Shown: piece by piece, positions 1 to 9,915 of the stretch
How positions within the stretch are numbered: position 1 is the stretch's first letter
Layout: every line of letters starts with the position of its first letter
Translations under genes and position numbers: made by a program
Source: Pelagicoccus sp. SDUM812003
GTDB lineage: Bacteria > Verrucomicrobiota > Verrucomicrobiia > Opitutales > Opitutaceae
DNA: 64,000 bases
NCBI RefSeq assembly: GCF_031127815.1
Contig: NZ_JARXHY010000008.1
Span: 124,001-188,000, forward strand
Reading direction: 5' to 3'
Notes under the pieces: generated by a model
What the model was told of the DNA's origin: nothing
The model's input: the letters and a program-made list of their open reading frames with translations, nothing else
Databases searched by the model: none

Positions 1-1
1 C

Positions 2-2056
2 ATGCTTCGCGGCGACAAGGCCTTCCACACCTCCTTCAAGGAAATCGTATCCAAAATCAAACTTCAGATCGACGAGACCAGCGCGCAAGTGGACGAGGCG
101 GATCGTCAAACCCTGGCCCAGGCCAAAAACACCGTCGCCGAATACGAGCGCGAGTTCGAGGAGTTCGTGGAGCTTACCCGGCGTCAAGCCCTGCTGGAGG
201 AAGCCATGCTCAGCGACGCCCGGGCCTTCGAGGAACAGGCTGAAACCCTGCGAGCCGACCAGAAGGGAGAATACGAAACCTTGCGCGACGCGGGCGCCGG
301 CGCGGCCGAGCTCGATGACAAACTATGGAAGGCGGACGCCGCCAACCGCCTGATCAAATACGCTCAAGACATTCGCGTCGACGAGAAGAATTTCATGCTT
401 CGCCAAGACAAAGCCTACCTCGATGCCGTTGAAAGCGCCATTTCCGAGGTCGACGCCTTGTGCGTGGAGCTCTCCGCCAAGTTCGACGATCAGCGCAACA
501 AGCGCCTCGTCGATTCAGTACGTCGATCGGCTGCCAACTACGACAAGGGCTTCGACGACTGGGTCGCCCTCTCCGAGCGCAAAGCGGTGCTGCAGGAAGA
601 CATGGTCGCCAGCGCCAGAGAGTTCAACCAGCAGGCGGAACTGTTCCGTGCCGACCAGAAGTCGGAAATGCTGGCCGGCATGGCCAACTCGAGTCGGGTG
701 ATGGTCGGCGGCGGCCTTCTCGCCCTCGCCGTTGGAGCCGTTCTCGCGTTCTTTCTTACCCGCGGCATCACCGGTCCTCTTCGCAAGGCGGTAGGACTGG
801 CCGACTCCATCGCCATCGGCGACCTCAGCGCTCAGCTCGACATCGATCAAGCCGACGAAGTGGGGCAATTGGCGGGCTCGCTCAATAAGATGGTGCTCAA
901 CCTGCGCTCCACCGCGGACATCGCGGAAACCATCGCCATGGGCGATCTCTCCAAGGACGCGAAGCTCCTATCCGACAAGGACTCCCTGGGCCAGGCCCTG
1001 GCCGCCATGCTGAAGAACCTTCGCCGCACCGCCGATATCGCAGACCAGATTTCCAAGGGAGATCTCACCGTCAAAGCGAAGCCGCAATCGGAAAAGGACG
1101 TGCTCGGAAACGCCTTGCAGAACATGGTCAAAAACCTTCGCTCCATCGTTTCCGAAGCCACCCTGGCTTCGAGCAACGTCGCCTCCAGCAGCGAGGAAAT
1201 GAGCGCCTCCGCTCAGCAGCTTTCCCAAGGAGCCGCCGAACAGGCCGCGTCCTGCGAGGAAACGACTTCGTCCATGGAGCAGATGTCGGCCGGCATCCAG
1301 CAAAACGCCGACAACGCCAGCCAGACCGACAAGATCGCTTCGAAAGCCGCCGAAGACGCTCAACGTAGCGGCGAGTCCGTTTCCAAGACCGTGGCCGCCA
1401 TGCGCGAGATCTCCGACAAGATCAGCATCATCGGGGAAATCGCCCGCAAGACGGACTTGCTCGCTCTCAACGCCGCCGTCGAAGCGGCTCGGGCCGGCGA
1501 GCACGGAAAAGGTTTCGCCGTCGTTGCCAGCGAAGTACGCAAGCTTGCCGAACGCAGCCAAACCGCCGCCGCGGAAATCGGCAAGATCACTTGCGACGGC
1601 GTCGGTACCGCCGAGCAAGCGGGAGAAATGATCAAGCTGCTGGTGCCGGACATTCGCCGCACCGCCGAATTGGTCCAGGAAATCAATGCTGCCAGCTCGG
1701 AGCAGAGCGCCGGCGCTGCCCAGGTCAACAAGGCGATTCAACAACTCGATCAAGTCACCCAGCAGAACTCCTCGGCCTCCGAGGAAATGGCCTCCACCGC
1801 CGAAGAACTCTCGACTCAAGCTCAGCAACTGCAAGCCGCCATCAGCTTCTTCAAAGTGGACAGCGCCGCCGACTCCCTGCCCTCGCGCTCCGGAAGCAAG
1901 GCGGGGCGTTCCGCACGAGCGGCCAGTTCTTCGAAAGGCCCTCGTCCCGAACCCGCTTCCAACCGGACGGTTGATGGCGATCGTAGAGAAGGCGCCACCC
2001 TCTCACTCGACGAGAAGGGAAGCGACCTCGACCGCGACTTCCAACCCTACAACTAG
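2..2056 (+). CDS. Methyl-accepting chemotaxis protein, 5'-truncated by window edge
   Basis: Transmembrane chemoreceptor that would signal to CheA/CheW. The visible 684 residues hold two copies of a helical sensor repeat: the first Met-Leu-Arg-x-Asp-Lys block at the very start matches a second near residue 131, and each copy ends in an AxxxRADQK segment, resembling the helical bimodular (HBM) domain. A transmembrane helix follows near residues 230-252, then a HAMP domain and two further HAMP-like segments (each with GDL and a DxLGxAL-type end), then the MCP signalling hairpin with the conserved [20 protein letters not shown] tip. The first Met is very likely internal, because the matching repeat has Phe-Met-Leu-Arg and base 1 is compatible with a Phe codon, so the gene begins upstream. 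The C-terminus lacks an NWETF-like CheR-binding pentapeptide. cheR and cheB follow. Confidence 0.93.
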   Translation: MLRGDKAFHTSFKEIVSKIKLQIDETSAQVDEADRQTLAQAKNTVAEYEREFEEFVELTRRQALLEEAMLSDARAFEEQAETLRADQKGEYETLRDAGAGAAELDDKLWKADAANRLIKYAQDIRVDEKNFMLRQDKAYLDAVESAISEVDALCVELSAKFDDQRNKRLVDSVRRSAANYDKGFDDWVALSERKAVLQEDMVASAREFNQQAELFRADQKSEMLAGMANSSRVMVGGGLLALAVGAVLAFFLTRGITGPLRKAVGLADSIAIGDLSAQLDIDQADEVGQLAGSLNKMVLNLRSTADIAETIAMGDLSKDAKLLSDKDSLGQALAAMLKNLRRTADIADQISKGDLTVKAKPQSEKDVLGNALQNMVKNLRSIVSEATLASSNVASSSEEMSASAQQLSQGAAEQAASCEETTSSMEQMSAGIQQNADNASQTDKIASKAAEDAQRSGESVSKTVAAMREISDKISIIGEIARKTDLLALNAAVEAARAGEHGKGFAVVASEVRKLAERSQTAAAEIGKITCDGVGTAEQAGEMIKLLVPDIRRTAELVQEINAASSEQSAGAAQVNKAIQQLDQVTQQNSSASEEMASTAEELSTQAQQLQAAISFFKVDSAADSLPSRSGSKAGRSARAASSSKGPRPEPASNRTVDGDRREGATLSLDEKGSDLDRDFQPYN

Positions 2057-2159
2057 TTCGCCTGCCCCGAGCCCTCGCTCGCCTTGAAACGGCCAGCGGG
2101 GGCCCGCTTCTCCATACGCCCCATCGACCACCCATTTGCGTTGGCCCGCATGCTGCCCT

Positions 2160-3020
2160 ATGAATGCAATCGACGTCTCACCCAAACAGCCACGTCTCAC
2201 GGAAGAAAGCTTTCGTAGATTCGCCGCTTTCATCACCGACGAACTCGGCATCAAGATGCCGCCTGCGAAGATCCAGATGCTGCAGGGCCGCCTGCAGCGC
2301 CGCATGAAAGCCCTGGGCGTATCATCCGTCGAGGATTATCAAGAACTGCTGTTCGGCCCCAACGGGGAGACCACCGAGCGCGCTCACTTCTTCGACTCCG
2401 TCACCACCAACAAGACCGACTTCTTCCGCGAGCCCTGCCACTTCGATTTTCTCACCCAATCCGCCCTGCCGGCATTGGACCGGGCGCCCCAAGAGCTATG
2501 GCGCTTCAATCTCTGGTGCGCGGGCTGCTCCACCGGCGAGGAAGCCTATACCCTAGCCATGACTCTCGATCAGTTCGGCCTGCGCCGTGGGCAGTTCGAT
2601 TTCTCCATCCGAGGAACCGACATTTCCACGAGGGTGCTGCAGGCCGCCCAACGCGCCATCTATAGCGAGGACATCATCGTTCCGATTTCCCAACGCCTTC
2701 GCGAACGCTACCTGCTGCGCAGCAAGGATCCGTCGACTAGGCTGGTCCGTGTCGCGCCCACGCTGCGTCATCGCGTCACCTTCAGCCGTCTCAACTTCAT
2801 GGATACAAAGTATCCAATCGAAGAAACTTACGACGTGATCTTCTTTCGCAACGTCATGATCTATTTCGACAAGCCGACCCAAGAGGCGGTGGTCAACAAG
2901 CTCTGTCGCCACCTCGCCCCAGGAGGCTTTCTCTTCGTCGGTCACTCCGAATCCTTAACCGGTCTACAGGTCCCGCTTCGCCTCGTGGATTCCGCCGTCT
3001 ACCGCAAACCCATGAACTGA
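2160..3020 (+). CDS. cheR: CheR-type chemoreceptor glutamate methyltransferase
   Basis: Transfers methyl groups from S-adenosylmethionine to receptor glutamates in chemotactic adaptation. The product has the CheR N-terminal helical domain and then the SAM-binding core: [13 protein letters not shown] near residues 122-134, and [14 protein letters not shown] further on, which is the family signature. I chose the ATG at 2160 (286 residues, the usual CheR length) over an in-frame TTG at 2136, whose extra residues look unlike the family. It lies about 100 bp after the chemoreceptor gene and 8 bp before cheB, so the three probably form one adaptation operon. CheA and CheW are not in the window. Confidence 0.95.
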   Translation: MNAIDVSPKQPRLTEESFRRFAAFITDELGIKMPPAKIQMLQGRLQRRMKALGVSSVEDYQELLFGPNGETTERAHFFDSVTTNKTDFFREPCHFDFLTQSALPALDRAPQELWRFNLWCAGCSTGEEAYTLAMTLDQFGLRRGQFDFSIRGTDISTRVLQAAQRAIYSEDIIVPISQRLRERYLLRSKDPSTRLVRVAPTLRHRVTFSRLNFMDTKYPIEETYDVIFFRNVMIYFDKPTQEAVVNKLCRHLAPGGFLFVGHSESLTGLQVPLRLVDSAVYRKPMN

Positions 3021-3028
3021 TCTCTGCC

Positions 3029-4159
3029 ATGCCGCCCTTTCGACGTCCCTCCTTCCCCCCCAAGCATGCCGGAAAGATCCGCGTGCTGGTGGTCGACGAT
3101 TCCGCTTCCGTCCGCCAGACCATGTCCGCCCTCCTGGAATCCGACGACCGTATCGAAGTTATGGGCACGGCCTCCGATCCCTACGTGGCGGTGGAGCGAA
3201 TCAAGCGCGAGGTGCCCGACGTCATCACTCTCGACGTGGAAATGCCGCGCATGGACGGCCTGACCTTTCTCGACCGCATCATGGCTCAACACCCCATCCC
3301 GGTCGTCATTTGCTCGAGCCTCACCGCCGAGGGGTCCCAGACCGCCTTAGCCGCCCTCGAAAAAGGAGCCGTGGAAATCATCGCCAAACCCAAAGTTGGC
3401 ACCAAGAAGTTCCTCGAAGAGTCCGCCATCCGCATCTGCGACGCGGTCCGCTCCGCAGCCGGAGCCGCCTACCGGGCTCCGGTCCGAGCCAAAGCGCCCA
3501 GCGTTCAGCCCAAGCTCACCGCGGACGCCGTCATTCCGCCTTCCAATTCCCGGCCTATGATCGAGACCACCGACAAGATCGTCGCGATCGGGGCCTCCAC
3601 CGGCGGCACCGAAGCTCTGCGATCGTTGCTGCAAGCCATGCCGGTTCGTTGCCCAGGCATAGTCATCGTGCAGCACATGCCGGAAAAATTCACCGCCAGC
3701 TTCGCCCAACGCCTCGATCAGACCTGCCAAATCACGGTCAAAGAAGCCGCCGATGGGGATTCCGTCATCCCTGGACAAGCTCTCATCGCCCCGGGCAACC
3801 GACACCTCCTGCTCAAGCGAAGCGGAGCCCGCTACTACGTCGAAATCAAAGACGGGCCGCTGGTCAGCCGTCACCGGCCCTCCGTCGACGTGCTCTTTCG
3901 CTCCACCGCTCGCCATGCCGGATCGAACGCCATCGGCGTCATCCTCACCGGCATGGGCGACGACGGAGCGAACGGCATGCTGGAGATGAAACAGGCCGGC
4001 GCCTTCAACATCGCTCAGGACGAAGCAAGCTGCGTCGTTTTCGGCATGCCTAAAGAAGCCATCGAACGGGGAGCGGTTCACAAGATCTGCCCTCTCGAGG
4101 ACATCGCTCGCGCCCTGCTCGAGAAGAGCGGCATTCGCACGGCGCAGTCCGCCCGCTAG
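3029..4159 (+). CDS. cheB: CheB chemotaxis response regulator glutamate methylesterase/deamidase
   Basis: Removes methyl groups from, and deamidates, chemoreceptor residues when phosphorylated by CheA. An N-terminal receiver domain (about residues 17-135) carries the DD pair after RVLVV and the phospho-acceptor Asp69 in [11 protein letters not shown] linker leads to the methylesterase domain (about 183-370) with the catalytic Ser in IGASTGG (Ser190), His in VQHMPEKF (His216) and Asp in [12 protein letters not shown] (311/312). The 376-residue length is normal. It follows cheR by 8 bp. Confidence 0.96.
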   Translation: MPPFRRPSFPPKHAGKIRVLVVDDSASVRQTMSALLESDDRIEVMGTASDPYVAVERIKREVPDVITLDVEMPRMDGLTFLDRIMAQHPIPVVICSSLTAEGSQTALAALEKGAVEIIAKPKVGTKKFLEESAIRICDAVRSAAGAAYRAPVRAKAPSVQPKLTADAVIPPSNSRPMIETTDKIVAIGASTGGTEALRSLLQAMPVRCPGIVIVQHMPEKFTASFAQRLDQTCQITVKEAADGDSVIPGQALIAPGNRHLLLKRSGARYYVEIKDGPLVSRHRPSVDVLFRSTARHAGSNAIGVILTGMGDDGANGMLEMKQAGAFNIAQDEASCVVFGMPKEAIERGAVHKICPLEDIARALLEKSGIRTAQSAR

Positions 4160-4373
4160 TCTCCCCATCGAGCCAGCGCCCGATTTCGCGGCGATCGAGC
4201 CGGCCAGCAGCAGCCGGTGAGCAAAGCGCCGCTTCTCCACCCTTGCTCTTGGCGCTGAGGGGCTTTTGCTATGCTTTAGGTCCACAGTGGCAGCGTTTTG
4301 CGTTGCCAAGGCCGCCTTCGCACCCATCTCACATCAACCGAAGCCGTAGCAAAGTCCGAATTCCATCTCCAAA

Positions 4374-4883
4374 ATGCCTAGCAATCCCGCGCACCATGCC
4401 CCCCTCGACTGGGCCTCCATCAAAGTCTTCGCCATGGATGTCGACGGGATCCTCACCGACGGAGCCATCTACGTTTCCTCAGACGGCAGCGAAGCCAAGC
4501 GCTTTTCCATCGTCGACGGCCTCGGTCTCGCTCGCCTGCGCCAAGCAGGCATTATCCTCGCCTGGATATCCGGACGCATGTCGGACGCCACCACCGTGCG
4601 AGCCAAGGAGCTGAAGATCCCTCACCTGGTGCAAGGCAAGCTCGACAAGCTCACCGGCCTCAAAGATTTGCTAGAAGAATTGCAACTTGAGCCCCATCAG
4701 GCGGTATACATGGGGGACGACGTCATCGACGTGGACGCCATCCGCTACGCGGGCATCGGCGTCACCGTGCCGGAAGCTCAGCAGGAAGCGCTCGCCGCAG
4801 CCGACTACATCACCAGCAGGCCGGGCGGACACGGAGCGGTGCGCGAAGTCTGCAACCATATCTACCACGCCATGAACCGATAA
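4374..4883 (+). CDS. kdsC: KdsC-like 3-deoxy-D-manno-octulosonate 8-phosphate phosphatase
   Basis: HAD-superfamily phosphatase of C0-capless KdsC type, which releases Kdo from Kdo-8-phosphate for lipopolysaccharide core synthesis. The nucleophile motif MDVDGILTDG gives Asp22 and Asp24. The Lys-containing motif III region (QGKLDKLTGLKDL) and the VYMGDDVIDVDA motif IV are present. At 169 residues it is the expected size for a tetrameric KdsC. Its stop codon is immediately followed by the ATG of the lptC-like gene (TAAATG), so it is the first gene of a Kdo/LPS-transport operon. A YrbI-type phosphatase for another nonulosonate is a less likely alternative. Confidence 0.9.
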   Translation: MPSNPAHHAPLDWASIKVFAMDVDGILTDGAIYVSSDGSEAKRFSIVDGLGLARLRQAGIILAWISGRMSDATTVRAKELKIPHLVQGKLDKLTGLKDLLEELQLEPHQAVYMGDDVIDVDAIRYAGIGVTVPEAQQEALAAADYITSRPGGHGAVREVCNHIYHAMNR

Positions 4884-5324
4884 ATGTTTCGAATACTGAA
4901 AAAACGACTCTTCGCCGCGGCGATCGCTCTGCTGGCAGTCTACGCCTTCGCTCAGATGAAGCCGGGCACCCCGGTCAACAACTTCAAGGTGCCGCTCTTC
5001 AACGAGGACGGCTACCGCACCTGGTACCTGCGCGGCGAAACGGGAGTCTACGTGAGCGAGACCCAGATCCGCATCGAGAACATGCGGGTGAGCCAATACT
5101 CCGGCGACGAGCAGGACCGCCGCATCGCGGTGCTCACCAGCCCGGAGGCGATTTTCCATTTCGATTCCACCACCGCCTACGGCCCGGGCGAGCTGCGCAT
5201 CGCTACCGACGCCTTCGAGGTCAGCGGCACCGACTGGATCTGGAAGGGACAGAACCGGGAAATCACCCTCAACCAAAACGTGAAAGTTAGCCTCTACGAA
5301 GGCATCGGAGATATTTTGAAATGA
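4884..5324 (+). CDS. lptC: LptC-like LPS export periplasmic protein
   Basis: Predicted inner-membrane bitopic protein that passes LPS from the LptB-containing ABC transporter to LptA. It has one N-terminal transmembrane helix (about residues 8-23) and a roughly 120-residue periplasmic beta-rich domain. Sequence identity to proteobacterial LptC cannot be judged by eye, so the call rests on topology, size (146 residues) and position directly between kdsC and lptA-lptB, the order typical of the Lpt cluster. It overlaps the next gene by four bases (ATGA), which suggests translational coupling. Confidence 0.75.
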   Translation: MFRILKKRLFAAAIALLAVYAFAQMKPGTPVNNFKVPLFNEDGYRTWYLRGETGVYVSETQIRIENMRVSQYSGDEQDRRIAVLTSPEAIFHFDSTTAYGPGELRIATDAFEVSGTDWIWKGQNREITLNQNVKVSLYEGIGDILK

Positions 5325-6004
5325 CCGCACGACCCCTCACCGCCCTTCTCCTGCTGGCCTGCATCGTCTGTCCCTTGCAGGCTCAGACGCTCTCCACGCC
5401 GCAAAAGCCGGCCAAGCCCAAGGTGCAGACCGAGATCGAGTCGGTCCGCCTTCGCGTGCAGAACGACGGCGAAAAGGCCTACTTCCACTTCAGCGAGTCG
5501 GTGATCCTCACCGCCACCAACATGCTGCTGGAATGCGACAGCCTCGAAGTCTTCGCCATCCGAGAGGCGGAAAAAGCCGAAAACATCGGCAAGTTCGGAG
5601 CCATCCAAGAAATCATCGCCTCCGGCAACGTGCGCATCGTGCAGGAGGAGCGCACCGCCACTTGCGACAAGGCAATCGTGCAGCCCAACCAGGAGCGCAT
5701 CGTGCTCACGGGAGCTCCCGCCACCGTGCAGCAAACTGGCGGCACCATCACCAGCGACGAGATCGTGCTCAACCGCGCCGATGGCCGCATCACCTTCGAC
5801 GGCACCAAGAACCGCAAGATCCGACTGCTCGGTCCGGCTATCGGCGACTTGGGCTTCGAACAAAAAAATCCCGTTCCCACCCCGCAAACGCAAAACGGTG
5901 TTGAGCCGGGCCAGACAGACGGCACAACTGTCGATGAGGAAGAAACGCCAAGCCAGCAAAGCGAAGGCGACGCCTCCGCAGCCGATACCGCCGAAGCCGA
6001 ATAA
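5321..6004 (+). CDS. lptA: LptA/OstA-like periplasmic LPS bridge protein
   Basis: Predicted periplasmic beta-jellyroll protein that would form the LPS bridge to the outer membrane. A signal peptide ending near Leu-Gln-Ala-Gln (residues 19-22) is visible. The body holds OstA-type strands such as SGNVRIVQEERTATCDKAIV and a following VLTGAPATVQQTGGTITSDE segment, the usual order of the fold. A low-complexity acidic/Gln-Thr tail of about 50 residues follows. It starts within the lptC stop (ATGA) and its own stop shares one base with the lptB start (TAATG), so lptC, lptA and lptB are tightly coupled. Confidence 0.82.
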   Translation: MTARPLTALLLLACIVCPLQAQTLSTPQKPAKPKVQTEIESVRLRVQNDGEKAYFHFSESVILTATNMLLECDSLEVFAIREAEKAENIGKFGAIQEIIASGNVRIVQEERTATCDKAIVQPNQERIVLTGAPATVQQTGGTITSDEIVLNRADGRITFDGTKNRKIRLLGPAIGDLGFEQKNPVPTPQTQNGVEPGQTDGTTVDEEETPSQQSEGDASAADTAEAE

Positions 6005-6789
6005 TGTCCGAAAACGCCTCCTCGACAGCCGAAACTCCCGCCCAAGACGCCGCCAGTCCCGCTCAGGAAAAACGCATCGAAGCCCGCGGTCTGTTCAAGA
6101 CCTACGGCAGCAAGTCCGTGGTCAAGGGCATCGATCTGGAAGTCCGCACTGGCGAAGTGGTGGGACTGCTCGGCCCGAACGGCGCCGGCAAGACCACGAC
6201 CTTCTATATGATAGCAGGTCTGGTCGAAGCGACCAAAGGCCACGTGCTTCTCAACGGGCGCGACATCGCATTCCTCAAGATTCACCGTCGGGCCCGCCTG
6301 GGCATCGGCTACTTGGCCCAGGAACCGAGCGTTTTCAAAAAACTCACCGTCTGGCAAAACGTGCAGGCGGTGGCGGAAACCATCCCCTTCTCGCGCAAGG
6401 AGCGCAAGGAGGTCATCGAGCGACAGCTCAACGATCTCGGTCTGCTTTCGCTGTCCAAGCAAAAAGCCTACACCCTCAGCGGCGGCGAACGCCGTCGCCT
6501 GGAAATCGCTCGCTGCCTGGTGACCCGTCCAGACTTCCTCCTCATGGACGAGCCGTTCGCCGGCGTGGATCCCATCAACGTGGCGGAGGTTCAACGCATC
6601 GTGCTCGGGCTGAAGGATCGCGGCATCGGCATTCTGATCACCGACCACAACGTGCGGGACACCCTTTCCATCACCGATCGGGCCTACATCGTGAACAAGG
6701 GCGAGATCCTAGCCAGCGGCGACCGACATTTCCTCGTCAACGACCCGCAGAGCCGCAAGATCTACCTCGGCGAAAACTTCAACATGTAG
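6004..6789 (+). CDS. lptB: LptB LPS-export ABC transporter ATPase
   Basis: Cytoplasmic ATPase that powers LPS extraction from the inner membrane with LptF/LptG, which are not in the window. Walker A GPNGAGKTTT lies near residues 57-66, followed by the LptB-typical FYMIAG. The Q-loop is YLAQEPSVF, the signature LSGGERRRLEIAR (158-170), Walker B FLLMDEPFAGVDP, and the switch His is in ITDHNVRDTL. The SIFRKLTV-type segment of LptB appears as SVFKKLTV. An extension of about 22 acidic/Ala-rich residues precedes the domain. hprK follows 49 bp downstream. Confidence 0.96.
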   Translation: MSENASSTAETPAQDAASPAQEKRIEARGLFKTYGSKSVVKGIDLEVRTGEVVGLLGPNGAGKTTTFYMIAGLVEATKGHVLLNGRDIAFLKIHRRARLGIGYLAQEPSVFKKLTVWQNVQAVAETIPFSRKERKEVIERQLNDLGLLSLSKQKAYTLSGGERRRLEIARCLVTRPDFLLMDEPFAGVDPINVAEVQRIVLGLKDRGIGILITDHNVRDTLSITDRAYIVNKGEILASGDRHFLVNDPQSRKIYLGENFNM

Positions 6790-6838
6790 CGCCGCCCTTC
6801 GCCTCCACCCGATCCTGTTCCCGCTCATCTCCTCTCCC

Positions 6839-7801
6839 ATGCCCCTGCAAAAGCCCATCAAACGCATCGACGGAATCTCGGTTAAGAAGTTCGTCGACAA
6901 CCACAAGGACCTGCTGAAACTGGAGGTCGTCGCCGGCGAGCGCGGGCTGCGACGCATTATCAAGGAGGGTAGCGTGAACCGCCCTTCCCTCGCACTGACC
7001 GGTTTCTACAAGTATTTCGCCAACAAGCGCCTGCAGATCATCGGGGCCGCCGAAATGACCTACCTGCGCAGCCTCGATCCGGAGGTGCAGAAGGAACGCA
7101 TCAACGGCCTCATCAGCAAGGGCATCCCCTGCCTGATCATCGCTCGCAACTACAATCCGCTGCCCTCCATGCGCGAGCTGGCGGAAAAGCGCAGCCTGCC
7201 GATCCTGCGCACCTCGATGATCACCATGAATTTCATCAACGCCGCCACCTTGGCCATCGACGAGGAGTTCGCCCCGTCGACCACCGAGCACGGCACCATG
7301 ATGGACATCAAAGGCATCGGCACCATGATCCGCGGCTCCAGCGGGGTGGGAAAAAGCGAATGCGCCCTAGCCCTCATCGAGCGCGGCCACTCCATCGTGG
7401 CTGACGACATGACCCGCATCAAGCTGGTGGACGAGCGCGAGCTGGTGGCCTCCGCCATGGAATTGAACCGCGGACACATGGAATGTCGCGGCATCGGCAT
7501 CATCAACGTGGGCGAAATGTTCGGCGTGCGCTCCGTGCGGCTGGATAAGCGGGTGGATCTCGTGGTCTCGCTCATCGAAGCCGGACCCTCTTCCGAAGAG
7601 GACCGCACCGGTCTGGAACAAAACTACTACAGCATCCTCGGCATCGACGTGCCGCACATCGAACTCTACGTGCGTCCCGGCCGAGACATCGCTCGGCTGG
7701 TGGAAGTGGCCGCCATGGTGCAAGCCCTTAAGAAGCTCGGACACGACCCAGCCAAGGAATTCAACGATCGCCTCATCGCCTTCATGGCAGAGCAACGCTA
7801 G
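6839..7801 (+). CDS. hprK: HPr kinase/phosphorylase
   Basis: Bifunctional enzyme that phosphorylates and dephosphorylates a serine of HPr/NPr in the phosphotransferase system and so links carbon state to regulation. The N-terminal domain (about 1-130) precedes the catalytic domain, with P-loop GSSGVGKSE at 166-174, DD at 189-190 and the family signature MECRGIGIINV at 214-224. The 320-residue length is normal. It sits between lptB and dnaA, in the position it holds in many Gram-negative lptB-hprK clusters, though rpoN, hpf and ptsN are absent here. No HPr gene is in the window. Confidence 0.95.
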   Translation: MPLQKPIKRIDGISVKKFVDNHKDLLKLEVVAGERGLRRIIKEGSVNRPSLALTGFYKYFANKRLQIIGAAEMTYLRSLDPEVQKERINGLISKGIPCLIIARNYNPLPSMRELAEKRSLPILRTSMITMNFINAATLAIDEEFAPSTTEHGTMMDIKGIGTMIRGSSGVGKSECALALIERGHSIVADDMTRIKLVDERELVASAMELNRGHMECRGIGIINVGEMFGVRSVRLDKRVDLVVSLIEAGPSSEEDRTGLEQNYYSILGIDVPHIELYVRPGRDIARLVEVAAMVQALKKLGHDPAKEFNDRLIAFMAEQR

Positions 7802-8300
7802 GCTCCCAGTTCCGCCAAACGGGGCGCAGCGAAATTAATTTTGCTAACGGAGCCATTACCCACGCCCGATCGCGCTTGATTTCACCCGAATCGGAAGGCC
7901 GAAATCGCCTAAATCCCTCTTCCCTCGGGGAGATTTCTGGAGGCGATCTCGATTTTAGAAAGCAACAAAAAGTTATCCTCAACCGGGTGTTAACAACTTG
8001 TCGAAAACTAGGGCTTGAGAAAGCTCAGCCACTTTACGTTACTGTGACACGAAAATTTAAACACCGCTTCTCTCAAAACAACCGCTCCCGTCTAAGCTCC
8101 TGATCTTAATCCCGCACGAACGCAGAAATCATAAGTCCATAAAAAAGAACGACTTAGGAAACAGATCGTTTTCCACCCCTCTCCTCCTGCCATTTGAACA
8201 TTCCTCCGATGGTCGAGATCAGCATTTTCAGCGTTAGACACTCCAGCCGTTGCTCACGAAAAGCAAACATGTGAATAACCGGACTCCTCTAACCTAAACC
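7802..8300. promoter_or_regulatory. hprK-dnaA intergenic region, candidate oriC/dnaA regulatory region
   Basis: A 499-bp non-coding gap that is visibly AT-richer than its surroundings. It contains a perfect DnaA box (8270-8278) 23 bp before dnaA, a one-mismatch box TTATCCTCA at 7974-7982, a near-palindrome AGCGAAATTAATTTTGCT at 7828-7845 and the AT-rich run 8040-8075. A 75-codon ORF at 7876-8103 lacks any recognisable features and looks spurious. Whether the site is the replication origin or only the dnaA autoregulatory promoter cannot be decided without whole-genome GC skew. Confidence 0.45.
8270..8278 (-). promoter_or_regulatory. DnaA box (TTATTCACA)
   Basis: The minus strand reads TTATTCACA, a perfect match to the TTATNCACA consensus for DnaA binding. 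It lies 23 bp upstream of the dnaA start codon, so DnaA bound here could repress its own gene or help initiate replication. Confidence 0.6.
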
Positions 8301-9692
8301 ATGCCACAGCTCACCGAGCAATCCCTTCTCTGGAACAGAGTAAAAGACGAACTCTGCCAAGCCTTGCCTAGCGACATCTTCCAAAGCTGGTTTTCCGATC
8401 TGGAATGCCTGAGCGCGGAAGGCGAATCAGTGGTGCTGGGGGTGCAGAACGCCTTCACCGCGTATTGGATCAGCGATAACTATTTGGATATCATCGCGAA
8501 ATCGTTCCAAAGCTTTCTGGGTCATCCCGTTTCCGTTTCCATTCAGAACGTCGACACGCCTGCCAAGGAAGAGCCGGAACCCGCCACGACCGTCGAAGAG
8601 ACTCCACGGGCTCGCGTCGAGCAGTCTTCCAGCCGCGGGCAGAGCCGCCGTTCCTCCAAGAATTCGGGCGACGCCAATCTCAACCCGCGCAACACCTTCG
8701 AGAACTTCGTGGTCGGCTCGAACTCCCAGTTGGCCCACGCCGCCTCCATCGCGGTGGCCCACGCTCCAGCTCGGGCTTACAATCCTCTTTTCCTCTACGG
8801 CGAAACCGGACTGGGCAAGACTCACCTGATGCACGCGGTCGGCCACCATATCCTGCAAAACCGTCCGGACGCCCGCGTGGTGTATCTCTCCTCGGAAAAG
8901 TTCACCAACGAGTTCATCTCCGCCATCCAGGAGAACACGCTGACCAAGTTCCGCCAGCGCTACCGCAATGTGGACGTGCTGCTGATCGACGACGTGCAGT
9001 TCCTCTCCGGCAAGGAGCGCATCCAGGAAGAGTTCTTCCACACCTTCAACGACCTCTTCGAGTCTCAGAAGCAGATTTTCCTCTCCAGCGACCGACCGGC
9101 CAACGAGATCGCCAAGCTGGAAAGCCGCCTGGTCTCCCGTTTCCAGTGGGGACTGGTGACCGACATCCAAGCCCCCGACTTCGAGACGCGCGTGGCCATC
9201 CTGCGCAAGAAGGCCCTGCAGCACAACTACGACATCAGCGACGAAGTGCTGCACTTCATCGCCAAGCACATCGCCAAGAACATTCGTCGCCTGGAAGGCG
9301 CCCTGATCAAGGTGTGCAGCTACTCCTCTCTGACCAACAAGACCCTGGACATCGCCACCTGCGAGCACCTGCTCAGCGACGTGCTGATGGAAGCGGCAAA
9401 GCAGCAGCTGAACATCGACACCATCCAGAAGAAGGTGGCGGAATACTTCGAGCTGCGCCACTCCGACATGCTTTCCCGTCGCCGCCCGGCTCACATCGCG
9501 GTGCCGCGCCAGATCGCCATGTACCTCAGCCGCGAGCTCACCAAGCACTCCCTGCAGGAAATCGGCGAAGCCTTCGGCGGTCGCGACCACGGCACGGTGA
9601 TCCACGCTTGCAAGCAGGTCGACAACCTGGTCGATCAGGACGACTCGGTACGCCACAGCGTGGAGTACCTGAAGACCCAGCTTTCCAAGTAG
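8301..9692 (+). CDS. dnaA: Chromosomal replication initiator DnaA
   Basis: AAA+ initiator that binds DnaA boxes and opens the origin. Domain I spans about residues 1-75. A Ser/Glu-rich linker follows (85-125). The AAA+ core has Walker [10 protein letters not shown] at 167-175 and Walker [11 protein letters not shown] near 226-235. The C-terminal domain IV carries the DnaA signature in [15 protein letters not shown]. The 463 residues are typical. The ATG at 8301 follows the DnaA-box region directly. dnaN is not next to it, unlike in many bacteria. Confidence 0.98.
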   Translation: MPQLTEQSLLWNRVKDELCQALPSDIFQSWFSDLECLSAEGESVVLGVQNAFTAYWISDNYLDIIAKSFQSFLGHPVSVSIQNVDTPAKEEPEPATTVEETPRARVEQSSSRGQSRRSSKNSGDANLNPRNTFENFVVGSNSQLAHAASIAVAHAPARAYNPLFLYGETGLGKTHLMHAVGHHILQNRPDARVVYLSSEKFTNEFISAIQENTLTKFRQRYRNVDVLLIDDVQFLSGKERIQEEFFHTFNDLFESQKQIFLSSDRPANEIAKLESRLVSRFQWGLVTDIQAPDFETRVAILRKKALQHNYDISDEVLHFIAKHIAKNIRRLEGALIKVCSYSSLTNKTLDIATCEHLLSDVLMEAAKQQLNIDTIQKKVAEYFELRHSDMLSRRRPAHIAVPRQIAMYLSRELTKHSLQEIGEAFGGRDHGTVIHACKQVDNLVDQDDSVRHSVEYLKTQLSK

Positions 9693-9714
9693 TTTCCCAT
9701 TCAGATACACTCTC

Positions 9715-9732
9715 GGCCCCTTCCCCGGGGCC
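9715..9732 (+). terminator. Hairpin after dnaA
   Basis: GGCCCC (9715-9720) and GGGGCC (9727-9732) form a short GC stem 23 bp after the dnaA stop. There is no strong T-tract, so termination here is only possible. Confidence 0.35.
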
Positions 9733-9761
9733 GGACTTCCCTACAAACTTGATCCTCGAAG

Positions 9762-9792
9762 CGCCTCTGCCTCACCGCAGAGGCGTTTCCTT
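9762..9792 (+). terminator. Rho-independent terminator of dnaA
   Basis: CGCCTCTGC (9762-9770) pairs perfectly with GCAGAGGCG (9777-9785) around a six-base loop, followed by TTTCCTTT. This 9-bp GC-rich stem with a T-rich tail fits an intrinsic terminator downstream of dnaA. Confidence 0.7.
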
Positions 9793-9915
9793 TGCATCCG
9801 CGCCATTTATCCGTTCCTTACGCAGCGAATGGCGCCAAAGCTCAGCCGAAGCGATTTTCCCCTTCCCCTCGCCATTTTTCACTATTCACTAAGCCCAAAT
9901 CAACTTCCCCCCAGT

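Noticed and set aside
7876-8103. 75-codon open frame in the hprK-dnaA gap
   Set aside because: No domain, no strong start signal, and it covers origin-like AT-rich DNA; more likely non-coding.
8427-9710. A 427-codon open frame opposite dnaA
   Set aside because: Strongly biased composition (Val, Leu, Gly, His-rich) with no domain; dnaA motifs occupy the locus.
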